In this document: piece after piece, positions 34,669 to 43,761 of the stretch
Position numbering within the stretch: the first letter of the stretch is position 1
Layout of the letters: every line of letters begins with the position of its first letter
Assembly (NCBI RefSeq): GCF_018327685.1
Contig: NZ_BNEL01000001.1
Location: 4,464,001-4,528,000, forward strand
Origin: Streptomyces sp. TS71-3
GTDB lineage: Bacteria > Actinomycetota > Actinomycetes > Streptomycetales > Streptomycetaceae
Direction of reading: 5' to 3'
DNA length: 64,000 bases
Made by a program: the position numbers and the translations under genes
Notes under the pieces: model-generated
Databases searched by the model: none
What the model saw: the letters and a program-made list of their open reading frames with translations, nothing else
Told to the model about the DNA's origin: nothing

Positions 34669-34813
34669 GGGGCGCGGGGAACTGCGCGAGCAACCGGGAG
34701 TGACGGTCCGGTCCGGAGATGAGGAAAGTGCTCGCTGGTGGCGGTGGGGGGCGCGAAGCGCCTGGTGGTTTGGGGCGCAGCCCCGCCGCGTGGGGGCGCG
34801 GGGAACTGCGCGA
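34669..34813. repeat. Two extragenic palindromic half-sites in direct orientation
   Basis: GGGGCGCGGGGAACTGCGCG at 34669 and 34793, each followed by AGCAACC and preceded by GGGGCGCAGCCCCGCC. They form a direct repeat of about 124 nt including a GGGGCGCAGCCCC palindrome. The rest of the 339-nt gap has no gene. Confidence 0.8.
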
Positions 34814-34970
34814 GCAACCGAGAACGACAGCCTCGTCCGGAGACGCCGGAAGCACCCCCTCGCGCCGGCGGGGGTGGGCGCGAAGCGCCCACGGAGGCCC
34901 GGGGCCGCCCAGGCCCCGACGACAGCCGCTCGCCGAGAGCCCCGGCCCCCGGCGCCGTACGATCGTGTCC

Positions 34971-36260
34971 GTGGCGGGTCAAGACGGTGGCAGACGAACG
35001 GCACGGCTCTGGAGCGCGCTCGCCGCGCTCTGCATCGCCTCGGCCGCCCTCGTCGGCTGCGACCACCCCGCCCCGGCCGACCCCGCGCAGGCGAACGTCC
35101 AGAGCCTCCTGGACCGCCGCGCCCGAGCCGTCCTCGACCGGGACGAGACGGACTACCTGGCCACGGGCGGCGCCGGCGAGGACGCGGCCGCGACCCGCCG
35201 CTCGGCGACGGCCTTCCGCAACCTCGCCGCGGTCCCCCTGGAGTCCTGGGCCTACCGCGTCACGTCCTTCCACCGCTCGGGTGCCATCGCGGGCGCCACC
35301 GCCGAGCTGCGCTACCGCATCGACGGCTACGACTCCGCCGCCGTCACCGCCTCCCGCGACCTGACCCTGCACCGCAGGGACGGCCGCTGGTACGTCACCG
35401 CCGACCGGCCCGCCGAGCACGGCCCCCAGCAGCTCTGGGAGCAGGGCCGGGTGACCGCCGTGACGGGCGCGCACAGCCTCGTCCTCGGCGTCGGCCAGGA
35501 CACCGCGCGGCTCAAGGACTTCGCACGCCTGGCCGACCGCGCGGTACCCGCGGTGCGGCAGGCCTGGGGCATGGGAAGCAGCGGGCAGGGAGCACCCTCG
35601 GCCGAGGGCGGTGGTGGGAAACGGGCGGGATGGTCCGGCCGCGTCCTGGTCGAGGTGCCCGGCTCGCTGGACGGCATGGCGGCGCTGCTGGGCGCGCCCG
35701 CGGCCGGCTACCGGGGCATCGCGGCGGTCACCACGGGCGAGACCGGCGGCTCCTCGCGGGCGCCCGCCGACCGCATCATCGTGAACCCGGACGCGTACCG
35801 CATGCTCAGCGGCCTCGGCCGGCAGGTCGTGCTGACGCACGAGACCACGCACGTCGCCACCCGCACGGTGACCTCGCCCGCGACCCCGCTCTGGCTCTCC
35901 GAGGGCTACGCGGACTGGGTCGGCTACCGCGGCACGGGGCGCACCCCCGGCCAGGCCGCGCCCGAACTGCGGAGCGCCGTGCGCCAGGGCCGGGTGCCCA
36001 AGGCGCTGCCGTCCGACGCCGACTTCCGCTTCTCCCAGCAGGCCGACCCGCTCGCCGAGGCCTACGAGGGCGGCTGGCTGGCCTGCCGGATGATCGCGGA
36101 CCAGTGGGGCGAGGCGCGCCTGCGCGAGTTCTACCGCGCGGTGGGCACCCACACGGAGCGCGCAGGCGCGGTCGACGGCGCGCTCAGGGACGTCCTCGGC
36201 ATCGACACCGCGGCCTTCACCGCGCGCTGGCGGACCTACCTGCGGACCCAACTCCGCTGA
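34971..36260 (+). CDS. Putative zinc-metallopeptidase-like lipoprotein
   Basis: 429 residues. Signal peptide with lipobox ALVGCDHP (Cys near residue 26), a middle domain of about 130 residues with no recognised family, then a gluzincin-like motif: LTHETTHVATR (HExxH) followed after about 20 residues by LSEGYADWVGY with the third ligand Glu. It is therefore likely an active surface peptidase. The GTG at 34971 has no Shine-Dalgarno sequence but TACGAT lies 7 nt upstream, pointing to a leaderless message; a GTG 6 nt earlier is the alternative. Confidence 0.85.
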   Translation: MAGQDGGRRTARLWSALAALCIASAALVGCDHPAPADPAQANVQSLLDRRARAVLDRDETDYLATGGAGEDAAATRRSATAFRNLAAVPLESWAYRVTSFHRSGAIAGATAELRYRIDGYDSAAVTASRDLTLHRRDGRWYVTADRPAEHGPQQLWEQGRVTAVTGAHSLVLGVGQDTARLKDFARLADRAVPAVRQAWGMGSSGQGAPSAEGGGGKRAGWSGRVLVEVPGSLDGMAALLGAPAAGYRGIAAVTTGETGGSSRAPADRIIVNPDAYRMLSGLGRQVVLTHETTHVATRTVTSPATPLWLSEGYADWVGYRGTGRTPGQAAPELRSAVRQGRVPKALPSDADFRFSQQADPLAEAYEGGWLACRMIADQWGEARLREFYRAVGTHTERAGAVDGALRDVLGIDTAAFTARWRTYLRTQLR

Positions 36261-36279
36261 GCGCCCCTGCGGCCATCCG

Positions 36280-36307
36280 GGGCACCGGGCACCGGGCACC
36301 GGGCACC
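36280..36307. repeat. Heptanucleotide tandem repeat
   Basis: Four perfect copies of GGGCACC between the metallopeptidase stop and the convergent mannosyltransferase gene. No coding role. Confidence 0.85.
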
Positions 36308-36404
36308 CGGGGGCTCGCGGTACAGAGCGGTCAGAGGGGACCTGCACCCCTTCTGAGGCCAGCGGGGCCGCACCCCGTCCCCGGTCCAGCGGGAGCCGAA
36401 CCCT

Positions 36405-36448
36405 GTCCCGCTGAGCGTGAGCCGCACCCCGTTCCCGCTCAGCGGGAC
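36405..36448 (-). terminator. Hairpin overlapping the end of the GT87-like gene
   Basis: Perfect 13-bp arms GTCCCGCTGAGCG and CGCTCAGCGGGAC with an 18-nt loop. One arm contains the last codons and stop of the minus-strand gene. Confidence 0.55.
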
Positions 36449-37701
36449 CCGACCAGTTCCTCCGGCTCCTGGAGGCTCCCCGGCTCCCCGGCACCCCGCC
36501 GGAACGGCCGAACCGTGCGCCGCCAGAGCCCGGCGGCCGCGGTGACCGTCGCGGCCAGCAGCAGGGCGTTGCGGACGGCAAGCAGCAGGATCCCCCAGTC
36601 GTCGCTCGCGACCACGTGATCGAAGAAGACGGGGAACTCCAGCGTCGTCACCAGGGACGCGGCCAGCACCATCAGCGCGGACGGCACCATCGGCCCCGCG
36701 CGGAACAGCAGGCACACCGCGGCCAGCCCCACCAGCCACACCATGTACTGGGGGCTGATCACGCGGCTGGTCGTGGTGAACATCAGCACGGCGGTGAAGG
36801 CCGCGTCCGCGAGCGTGCCCGCCGACCAGGTGCCCGCCCGCCACCGCCACACCAGCAGCCAGCCCAGCGCCAGCACCGACAGCACCTGCGCCAGGGTGCT
36901 CACCAACTCCACGTACGGGCCCAGGAACTCCACCGAGCCGTAGCGCAGCGCCACCTCGCCCGGCCAGCCCAGGTTCCGGGCCACGTGCAGCACGAGGGCG
37001 CCCAGCGACTCGACCTCGGTGCCGCGGTCCTCCTGGAAACGCAGGAACGACAGCGCCCCCGGCACCACCGCCCACGCCCCCAGCAGCAGGCCCGCGGCGA
37101 CCACGGCCGCCGTCACCCAGGACCGCACCGTGGCCCGGCCGCGCCGGGTGCCCAGCAGCACCAGCGCGGGCCACACCTTCAGCAGCGCTCCGAACGCCGC
37201 GAGCGCCCCCAGCAGCCGGGGCCGGTGGACACCGGCGAGCAGGGCCGCGACGCCCACCGCCGTCACCATCAGGTCGTAGCGCGCGTATCCGGTCGGGCCG
37301 AGCAGCGGTACCCCCACCACCCACACCCAGGCGCCGCGCACCGTCCTGTCCGGCCGCCGGGCCGCGCGCAGCAGCATGCCGAGCACCAGCGCGTCCGCCA
37401 CCAGCAGCAGCACGAAGAAGGCCGTGGCGTACGGCAGGAACGGCAGCAGCGCGGGGGAGAGCACCGCCAGCGCGGCGCCGGGCGGGTACTGCCAGGCGAC
37501 GTCGGAGGCCGGGAAGTGCCCGGTGCGCAGCACCTCGTACCAGCCGTGGTAGATCACCGACACGTCGCCGGTGACGTCCAGGCCGGGGAAGCGCAGCGCG
37601 CCCAGCACCCACAGCAGCAGCACGACCCTGGTGGCGGCCCAGGCGCCGACGACCCACAGCGCCGCCGGTATCCCGCGCGCCGTCCTGGCCGCCATATCCA
37701 T
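36439..37701 (-). CDS. Polyprenyl-phosphate-dependent mannosyltransferase-like membrane protein (GT87/GT-C fold)
   Basis: 420 residues with about ten hydrophobic helices and the GT-C layout: an early acidic loop with VTGDVSVIYHGWYEVL, and YPPGAALAVLSPALLPFLPYA with a YPP motif typical of GT87 alpha-mannosyltransferases. Related mycobacterial enzymes (for example Rv2181, in the matching neighbourhood) add alpha-1,2 mannose to lipoglycans outside the membrane. The ATG at 37701 has GGAGAG 9 nt upstream; a second ATG lies 6 nt inside. It is divergent from the pimB-like gene (171-nt gap), which fits a shared mannolipid pathway. The exact acceptor is unknown. Confidence 0.85.
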   Translation of the reverse strand: MDMAARTARGIPAALWVVGAWAATRVVLLLWVLGALRFPGLDVTGDVSVIYHGWYEVLRTGHFPASDVAWQYPPGAALAVLSPALLPFLPYATAFFVLLLVADALVLGMLLRAARRPDRTVRGAWVWVVGVPLLGPTGYARYDLMVTAVGVAALLAGVHRPRLLGALAAFGALLKVWPALVLLGTRRGRATVRSWVTAAVVAAGLLLGAWAVVPGALSFLRFQEDRGTEVESLGALVLHVARNLGWPGEVALRYGSVEFLGPYVELVSTLAQVLSVLALGWLLVWRWRAGTWSAGTLADAAFTAVLMFTTTSRVISPQYMVWLVGLAAVCLLFRAGPMVPSALMVLAASLVTTLEFPVFFDHVVASDDWGILLLAVRNALLLAATVTAAAGLWRRTVRPFRRGAGEPGSLQEPEELVGSR

Positions 37702-37872
37702 GCTGTGCCGCTCTCCGTCGTCCGCGCCGCCGCCGGCCGGCTGCCTCCGGTTCCGGATGGGTTCCGGTTCCGGATGGGCTCCGGTCCCGGCTCCGTTTCC
37801 GGCTCCGCCATGATGCCGTGCCGCCGTACCGGTCAGCGACCGGGGAGAGCCGTTTCGGTACTCTCGACCGCA

Positions 37873-39024
37873 ATGCACAGGACGCTCATCGTGACGAACG
37901 ACTTCCCGCCCCGTCAGGGCGGCATCCAGACGTTCCTGCACAACATCGCCCGCCGGCTCGATCAGGACCGCGTCGTCGTCTACGCGTCCACCTGGAAGCG
38001 CGGCGAAGAGGGCGCCAGGGCCACCGCAGCCTTCGACCGCGAGCAGCCGTTCACCGTGGTGCGCGACCGCACCACGATGCTGCTGCCGACTCCCCGGATG
38101 ACCGGCCGCGCCGTCGAGCTGCTGCGGGAACACGGTTGCACGTCCGTCTGGTTCGGGGCCGCCGCGCCGCTCGGCCTGATGGCGCCGGCGCTGCGCCGCG
38201 CGGGCGCCACACGGCTGGTCGCGACCACGCACGGCCACGAGGCCGGCTGGGCGCAGCTCCCGGGCGCACGGCAGCTCCTGCGCCGCATCGGCGAGTCCAC
38301 GGACACGGTGACGTACCTCGGCGAGTACACGCGCCGCCGGATCGCCGCCGCACTGACGCCCGAGGCAGCGGCCCGCATGACCCACCTGCCGCCCGGCGTC
38401 GACGAGAAGCTCTTCCACCCCGCCTCGGGCGGCGACGCGCTGCGCGCCCGGCTCGGGCTCGCCGACCGGCCGGTGGTGCTCTGCGTGTCCCGGCTCGTGC
38501 CGCGCAAGGGTCAGGACACCCTGGTACGGGCCCTTCCGCGGGTGCTGGCCCGGCAGCCGGAGGCCGTGCTGCTGCTGGTGGGCGGCGGCCCCTACGAGAA
38601 GCAACTGCGTGCCCTGGCGGAGCGGACGGGAGTGGCCGGTTCCGTACGGTTCACCGGCCCGGTGCCCGGTGAGGAACTGCCGGCGCACTTCGGTGCGGGT
38701 GACGTCTTCGCGATGCCGTGCAGGACCCGGCGCGGCGGTCTCGACGTCGAGGGCCTCGGCATCGTCTACCTGGAGGCGTCCGCGACGGGCCTGCCCGTGG
38801 TGGCCGGCGACTCCGGCGGCGCCCCCGACGCGGTGCTTGACGGCGAGACCGGCTACGTGGTCCGCGGTGCGGCCCCCGATGCCCCCGCGCGGACCGCGGA
38901 CCGCATCCTCACCCTCCTGGCCGACGCGGGCCTGCGCCGCGCGATGGGCGAGCGGGGCCGCCACTGGGTGGAGGAACAGTGGCGCTGGGACCTCTTGGCG
39001 GAACGCCTCAGAACCCTCCTCTGA
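37873..39024 (+). CDS. pimB: GT4 glycosyltransferase, phosphatidylinositol mannoside mannosyltransferase (PimB-like)
   Basis: 383 residues matching, from memory, the mycobacterial PimB' (Rv2188c) along its length: LIVTNDFPPRQGGIQTFLHN, VWFGAAAPLGLMAPALR, TTHGHEAGWAQLP, SRLVPRKGQDTLVRALP, LVGGGPYEKQL, and DVFAMPCRTRRGGLDVEGLG with EASATGLPVV (the EX7E nucleotide-sugar region). It would transfer mannose from GDP-mannose to PIM1 on the inner face of the membrane. The start has no Shine-Dalgarno sequence but TACTCT lies 8 nt upstream (leaderless-like). It lies next to the mannosyltransferase-like gene and an acyl-CoA synthetase. Confidence 0.9.
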   Translation: MHRTLIVTNDFPPRQGGIQTFLHNIARRLDQDRVVVYASTWKRGEEGARATAAFDREQPFTVVRDRTTMLLPTPRMTGRAVELLREHGCTSVWFGAAAPLGLMAPALRRAGATRLVATTHGHEAGWAQLPGARQLLRRIGESTDTVTYLGEYTRRRIAAALTPEAAARMTHLPPGVDEKLFHPASGGDALRARLGLADRPVVLCVSRLVPRKGQDTLVRALPRVLARQPEAVLLLVGGGPYEKQLRALAERTGVAGSVRFTGPVPGEELPAHFGAGDVFAMPCRTRRGGLDVEGLGIVYLEASATGLPVVAGDSGGAPDAVLDGETGYVVRGAAPDAPARTADRILTLLADAGLRRAMGERGRHWVEEQWRWDLLAERLRTLL

Positions 39025-39093
39025 GAACACCGGCCGGGGGCACGCCGACGAGGGGTTGCCCCCGGCGTCCGGCCGCGGGTGCGCCGTGGTTGT

Positions 39094-39358
39094 TCGCGCA
39101 GTTCCCCGCGCCCCTGGTACGGGCACGTCGGGACGGGCTCGGGCCGCTGCCCCGCTGCGGGTGCGTCGTGGTTGTTCGCGCAGGTCCCCGCGCCCCTGAC
39201 AGGGGCACGTCGGCGTGGGCTTGGGTCCGACTTCTCGCTGCCGGTGCGCCGTGGCCGTTTGCGCAGTTCCCCGCGCCCCTCCCGAGGACGGGCTTACGAG
39301 GCCGGTAGCACGCCGGTAGCACGGTGTGCCCCGATAAGGGGCGCGGGGAACTGCGCGA
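39094..39358. repeat. Four extragenic palindromic half-sites
   Basis: Inverse copies at 39094, 39176 and 39259 (each after GTTGTTCGCG or similar, spaced about 82 nt) and a direct copy at 39338. The spacing and repeated GGGCACGTCGG show local duplication of the unit. The 473-nt gap between the pimB-like gene and the convergent synthetase gene has no ORF I can support. Confidence 0.8.
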
Positions 39359-39497
39359 GAAGGTCCCACCGGCGAAAGGCGGGCACGAGACAGCGAGGGG
39401 CTGGGCGGAGCCCGACAAGGGGCAGGGCCGCGGGGAAGCGCGCGAAAGCGCGCCCACCGCCAAGTGGCCGAACGGAACCGCAGGGGCCCCGGAACCG

Positions 39498-41324
39498 TCA
39501 GCCCCGGTAGAGCGCCTCGATCTCATCGGCGAAATCCTTCGCCACAACATTCCGCTTGAGCTTCAGCGACGGCGTCAGATGCCCCGACTCCTCCGAGAAC
39601 TGAGACGGCAGCACCCGGAACTTGCGCACGGACTCGGCCCTGGACACCGCCGCGTTCCCGTCGTCCACCGCCTGCTGGATGGTGGCGAGCAGGTCGGGGT
39701 CGTCGCGGAGCGCGGCCACCGGCGTGCCGGGGGGCTTGCCGTGGTCCTTCAGCCAGCGCTCCAGGAACTCCTCGTCGATCGTGACGAGCGCGGCCACGAA
39801 CGGCCGCGCGTCGCCGACCACCATGCACTCGGCGACCAGCGCGTGCGCACGGATGCGGTCCTCGATCACCGCGGGCGCGACGTTCTTGCCCGCGGCCGTG
39901 ACGAGGATCTCCTTCTTGCGGCCGGTGATCGTCAGGTACCCGTCCTGGTCGAGGGTGCCGATGTCGCCGCTGTGGAACCAGCCGTCGGCCAGCGCCTCCG
40001 CCGTCGCGGCGTCGTTGTTCCAGTAGCCCCGGAACAGGTGCTCGCCGTGCAGCAGCACCTCGCCGTCGTCCGCGATCCTGACCACCGAGCCGGGCAGCGG
40101 CTGGCCGACCGTGCCGATCTTCTGCCGGTCCCAGGGGTTGAACGCGGTCGCGGCGCAGGACTCCGTGAGGCCGTAGCCCTCCAGGACCGTGAAGCCGATC
40201 CCGCGGAAGAAGTGCCCGAGGCGCTCGCCCAGCGGAGCGCCGCCGGAGATCGCGTACTCGCCCCGGCCGCCGAGCACGGCCCGCAGCTTGCTGTAGACGA
40301 GCTTGTCGAACGTCTTGTGCTTCAGTCTGAGGCCGAGCGACGGGCCGGCCGGGGTGTCCAGCGCCCGGCTGAACGCGATCGCGGTGTCGGCGGCCTTGTC
40401 GAAGATCTTGCCCTTGCCGTCGGCCTGGGCCTTGGCGCGGGCGGAGTTGTAGACCTTCTCGAAGACCCGGGGCACGCCCAGGATCAGCGTGGGGCGGAAG
40501 GCGGCCAGCTCGTCCGTGAGCTGCTTGACGTCCGGTACGCAGCCCAGCTTGATGGGCGCCATCATCGGCGCCACCTGCACGAGGCGCCCGAAGACGTGGG
40601 CGAGCGGCAGGAACAGCAGCACGGAGCACTCGCCGGTGCGGAACAGCGGGCGCAGCCGCTCGACGATGTTGCCGCACTCCGCGAAGAAGCTGCGGTGCGT
40701 GAGCACGCAGCCCTTCGGGCGCCCGGTGGTGCCCGACGTGTACACGATGGTGGCGGGGTCGTCCGCCTTCGCCACCGAGCTGCGCTCCTCGACCACCTCG
40801 TCGGGCAGGCCCGCGCCCGTGGCACGCAGCTGCTCGACGGCCCCGGGGGCGCCGGCCCCGGGGGCGCCGGCCCCGGGCTCGATGCGCCAGATCGGGCCGA
40901 GCCAGGGCAGACCCGGCCGCACCGACTCCACCGCGGCCGCGTGGGCGTCGGTCTCGACCACGCAGGCCACCGCGCCGGAGTCGCTGAGGATCCACTGCAC
41001 CTGCTCGGGCGAGCTGGTCTCGTACACCGGGACGGTGATCGCCCCCGAGCTCCAGATGGCGAAGTCCAGCAGCGTCCACTCGTAACGCGTGCGGGACATC
41101 AGTGCGACGCGGTCACCCGGGCGCACGCCGGAGGCGATCAGCCCCTTGGCGACGGACTGCACCTCGAACAGGAAGGCGGCGGCGGTGACGTCCTGCCAGA
41201 CACCGTTGACCTTGCGGGCGATGACCGCGACGTCCGGGTGCTGAGCCGCGTTTCTGCGGACGATGTCGGTCAGATTGCCGTCCGTGGGGACCTCGTACAG
41301 GGCCGGAAGGCTGAACTCGCGCAA
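39498..41324 (-). CDS. Long-chain fatty-acid--CoA ligase (FadD15-like)
   Basis: 608-residue AMP-forming acyl-CoA synthetase. Motifs: P-loop IVYTSGTTGRPKGCVLTH, LEGYGLTESCAATAFNPW, GWFHSGDIGTLDQDGYL, ITGRKKEILVTAAGKNVAP. It activates fatty acids as acyl-AMP and then acyl-CoA. The start is a TTG at 41324 (LREFSLPALYEVPTDGNL) with GAGGAG about 9 nt upstream; homologues begin MREFSLPALYEVP, so the frame extension to 41564 is not used. A short GAGAPGAGAPGA repeat lies in the middle. It is next to the pimB-like gene, as fadD15 is in mycobacteria. Confidence 0.95.
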   Translation of the reverse strand: MREFSLPALYEVPTDGNLTDIVRRNAAQHPDVAVIARKVNGVWQDVTAAAFLFEVQSVAKGLIASGVRPGDRVALMSRTRYEWTLLDFAIWSSGAITVPVYETSSPEQVQWILSDSGAVACVVETDAHAAAVESVRPGLPWLGPIWRIEPGAGAPGAGAPGAVEQLRATGAGLPDEVVEERSSVAKADDPATIVYTSGTTGRPKGCVLTHRSFFAECGNIVERLRPLFRTGECSVLLFLPLAHVFGRLVQVAPMMAPIKLGCVPDVKQLTDELAAFRPTLILGVPRVFEKVYNSARAKAQADGKGKIFDKAADTAIAFSRALDTPAGPSLGLRLKHKTFDKLVYSKLRAVLGGRGEYAISGGAPLGERLGHFFRGIGFTVLEGYGLTESCAATAFNPWDRQKIGTVGQPLPGSVVRIADDGEVLLHGEHLFRGYWNNDAATAEALADGWFHSGDIGTLDQDGYLTITGRKKEILVTAAGKNVAPAVIEDRIRAHALVAECMVVGDARPFVAALVTIDEEFLERWLKDHGKPPGTPVAALRDDPDLLATIQQAVDDGNAAVSRAESVRKFRVLPSQFSEESGHLTPSLKLKRNVVAKDFADEIEALYRG

Positions 41325-41755
41325 GGCTGCTGCTCCTCGTGGGGGCGCTGGCGCCGCCGGGGGAAACGGCGCCGAGGCGCGTCCTTGGAAGGTGGGTTGG
41401 GGCTGGGCGCTCCCCCACCGCCTTGGGGGCGTGGGGGATACCCCACCCAGCGCTGGCTGGGGGAGGGCGGACGTGCGATGTGACGGTGCTGTCCAAGGCT
41501 CAGCCGGTGAGCTGCGGGCGTCAATGGCCGAAAGCCGCTGAACCGCTGGGCACCCACGGCGCACCGGACTGCCCGGACGTTACCCATCAGTACCGCCTGC
41601 GCGGTAGGGGGCCCGGTCAGATGTTTGCCGCGTCACACGCCACGGCCCTGCTTTGCGCACAGTAGTCCACTCCGTTCCCGAGTAGGAAGTTGCCGCAGGT
41701 CCGGGTGGTGTGGCCGTGTTCCACCGCTTCGCCGGGAGTCCTACGCTTGCTCGGT
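41325..41755. other. Divergent promoter region without a gene
   Basis: 431 nt between the divergent synthetase and phosphoesterase genes. It includes a near-palindrome, TCCCCCACCGCCTT with GGGGGCGTGGGGGA (41411-41438), of the second repeat family, and the candidate -10 TACGCT at 41742. No convincing ORF. Confidence 0.5.
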
Positions 41756-42616
41756 ATGGGAGGCACAGCATTCGGTCAGCGTCCTGTATACGGCGCACAC
41801 GGCCGATCAGGCGTCCACGACGCGCGGACGGGGCGGGGTATACGCGGCACCCGCGTTCACGTAGTGAGCGACGTGCACGGCAACGCACGGGATCTGGCGC
41901 GCGCGGGGGAGGGCGCCGACGCGCTGGTCTGCCTCGGTGACCTGGTGCTGTTCCTCGACTACGCGGACCACTCGCGCGGCATCTTCCCGGACCTGTTCGG
42001 GACCGAGAACGCGCACCGGATCGTGGAGCTGCGCACCGCCCGCCGCTTCGAGGAGGCGCGCGCGTTCGGCGCCGGCCTCTGGTCGGCGATCGGGACGGAC
42101 CCGCGCACGGCCATCGAGGAGGCGGTGCGCAGGCAGTACGCCGAGCTGTTCGCGGCCTTCCCCGCTCCGACGTACGCCACCTACGGCAATGTCGACATCC
42201 CGGGCCTGTGGCCGGAGTACGCGGGGATCGGCACCACGGTCCTGGACGGCGAGCGGGTCGAGATCGGCGGCCGGGTCTTCGGCTTCGTCGGCGGCGGCCT
42301 GCGGACCTCGATGCGCACGCCCTACGAGATCAGCGACGAGGAGTACGCCGCGAAGATCGAGGCGGTCGGCGAGGTGGACGTGCTGTGCACGCACATACCG
42401 CCGGAGGTTCCCGAGCTGGTCTACGACACCGTGGCGCGCCGCTTCGAGCGCGGCAGCACCGCCCTGCTCGACGCCATCCGCCGCACCCGCCCGCGGTACG
42501 CGCTCTTCGGCCATGTGCACCAGCCGCTGGCGCGCAGGATGCGGATCGGCCGCACGGAGTGCGTCAACGTGGGCCACTTCGCGTCGTCCGGCCGGCCCTG
42601 GGTGCTCCAGTGGTGA
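41756..42616 (+). CDS. Calcineurin-like metallophosphoesterase
   Basis: 286 residues. Metal-binding motifs are complete: VSDVHGNARDL (DxH), LVCLGDLVLF (GD), YATYGNVDI (GN, with D following), VLCTHIPPEVPELV (H) and LFGHVHQPLA (GHxH). It would cleave phosphoester or phosphodiester bonds; the substrate is unknown. The first 30 residues are Arg/Gly-rich and variable before VHVVSDVHG. The ATG at 41756 has no Shine-Dalgarno sequence; TACGCT lies 8 nt upstream (leaderless-like). It is followed by the SRPBCC gene after 208 nt. Confidence 0.9.
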   Translation: MGGTAFGQRPVYGAHGRSGVHDARTGRGIRGTRVHVVSDVHGNARDLARAGEGADALVCLGDLVLFLDYADHSRGIFPDLFGTENAHRIVELRTARRFEEARAFGAGLWSAIGTDPRTAIEEAVRRQYAELFAAFPAPTYATYGNVDIPGLWPEYAGIGTTVLDGERVEIGGRVFGFVGGGLRTSMRTPYEISDEEYAAKIEAVGEVDVLCTHIPPEVPELVYDTVARRFERGSTALLDAIRRTRPRYALFGHVHQPLARRMRIGRTECVNVGHFASSGRPWVLQW

Positions 42617-42824
42617 GCGGTCCCGCCGTGGTGGGACACCCGGTGCGGGGCGGTCGGACATGCCGCCGCGGTGCCCGGGGGAGACGGCAGTTCGGGTGGT
42701 GCACCGGCGCGCGGTAGCCTTCCGCTGCACGGGCCGCCGTACCGCCCAGGGGCCCGGCACCCGAACCGCGTTCACCCCCCCCGTCCGACACGTTGGCCGG
42801 ACTGCACCTTGAGGAGCCACGGCG

Positions 42825-43262
42825 ATGGCGGAACACACCAGTTCGAGCATCACGATCAAGGCGGCGCCCGCCGATGTCATGGACGTGATCGCCGACTTCG
42901 CCCGCTACCCCGACTGGACGGGCGAGGTGAAGCAGGCGGAGGTGCTGGCCACCGACAATGAGGGCCGCGCCGAGCAGGTCCGGCTCGTCATGGACGCCGG
43001 TGCGATCAAGGACGACCAGACCCTCGCCTACACCTGGAAGGGCACCAACGAGGTCAGTTGGACCCTGGTGAAGTCGCAGATGCTGCGCTCCCTGGACGGC
43101 GCGTACGTCCTGGAGCCGGCCGGCGAGGAGGCCACGCAGGTCACCTACAGCCTGACCGTCGACGTCAAGATCCCGATGCTCGGCATGATCAAGCGCAAGG
43201 CCGAGAAGGTCGTCATCGACCGGGCCCTGGCGGGGCTGAAGAAGCGCGTGGAGACCCGGTAG
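42825..43262 (+). CDS. SRPBCC (polyketide cyclase/dehydrase-like) family protein
   Basis: 145 residues with a START-like lipid-binding fold: SSSITIKAAPADVMDVIADF, ARYPDWTGEVKQAEVL, EVSWTLVKSQML, QVTYSLTVDVKIPMLGMIKR and an Arg/Lys-rich last helix. It corresponds from memory to mycobacterial TB16.3 (Rv2185c) in the same gene order. It likely binds a hydrophobic ligand; no catalytic residues can be assigned. The ATG is preceded by GGAG. It sits between a phosphoesterase and an ArsA-like ATPase. Confidence 0.9.
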   Translation: MAEHTSSSITIKAAPADVMDVIADFARYPDWTGEVKQAEVLATDNEGRAEQVRLVMDAGAIKDDQTLAYTWKGTNEVSWTLVKSQMLRSLDGAYVLEPAGEEATQVTYSLTVDVKIPMLGMIKRKAEKVVIDRALAGLKKRVETR

Positions 43263-43372
43263 CCCCGGTGCGGTTCCGTCCCGCCCGCCCATCCCTTTCC
43301 GCTCGCCCACGGGGGGCCACCGGGGTGGGCCCCTTGCGGTTGTTTTCCTGGTTACTGGCCGGTGCGGGCTGG

Positions 43373-43705
43373 TTGCGCAGTTCCCCGCGCCCCTTTGATG
43401 CGGTCGGTTCGGGAGGTAGCGCGCTGCCGGGCGTGATGCGCCTGCCGGGGGTACCTCCCACGCCCTTCGGGCAGTGGGGGAGGGCCGTCAGGCCCAGCCC
43501 CTTGCGGTCGTCTCCTTGGCCGCCGGCCGGTGAGGGCTTGTCGCGCAGTTCCCCGCGCCCCTTCGTGGTGTTCGGAGTGGTTGGTTCGGGGAGGAGTGGG
43601 CTGGCGGGCCTGGCGCGCTTGCGGCCGGTCACTGGGATGTGCCCCTTGCGGTTGTTTTCCTGGCCGCCGGCCGGTGGGGGCTTGTCGCGCAGTTTCCCGC
43701 GCCCC
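43373..43705. repeat. Three extragenic palindromic half-sites in one orientation
   Basis: Inverse copies at 43373, 43541 and 43685, each preceded by GGCCGGTG and by CCCCTTGCGGTTGTTTTCCTGG or similar, spaced about 145-168 nt. A CCCACGCCCTTCGGGCAGTG piece (about 43457) lies between the first two. This fills the 499-nt gap before the ArsA-like gene. No gene. Confidence 0.8.
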
Positions 43706-43761
43706 TTCGTGGTGCGGGGAGTGGTCACCGTGCGGTCCGCCGTTCTGGACGGAGGGTCGCC

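Noticed and set aside
36270..36460. Small gene between the metallopeptidase and mannosyltransferase genes
   Set aside because: The gap is made of short repeats (GGGCACC and GCACCCCGT-type phrases) and a terminator; no supported ORF.
33509..36619. 1036-codon plus-strand open frame across the P60 and metallopeptidase genes
   Set aside because: It is a frame-shifted shadow of genes with clear signal peptides and motifs, and it spans intergenic repeats.
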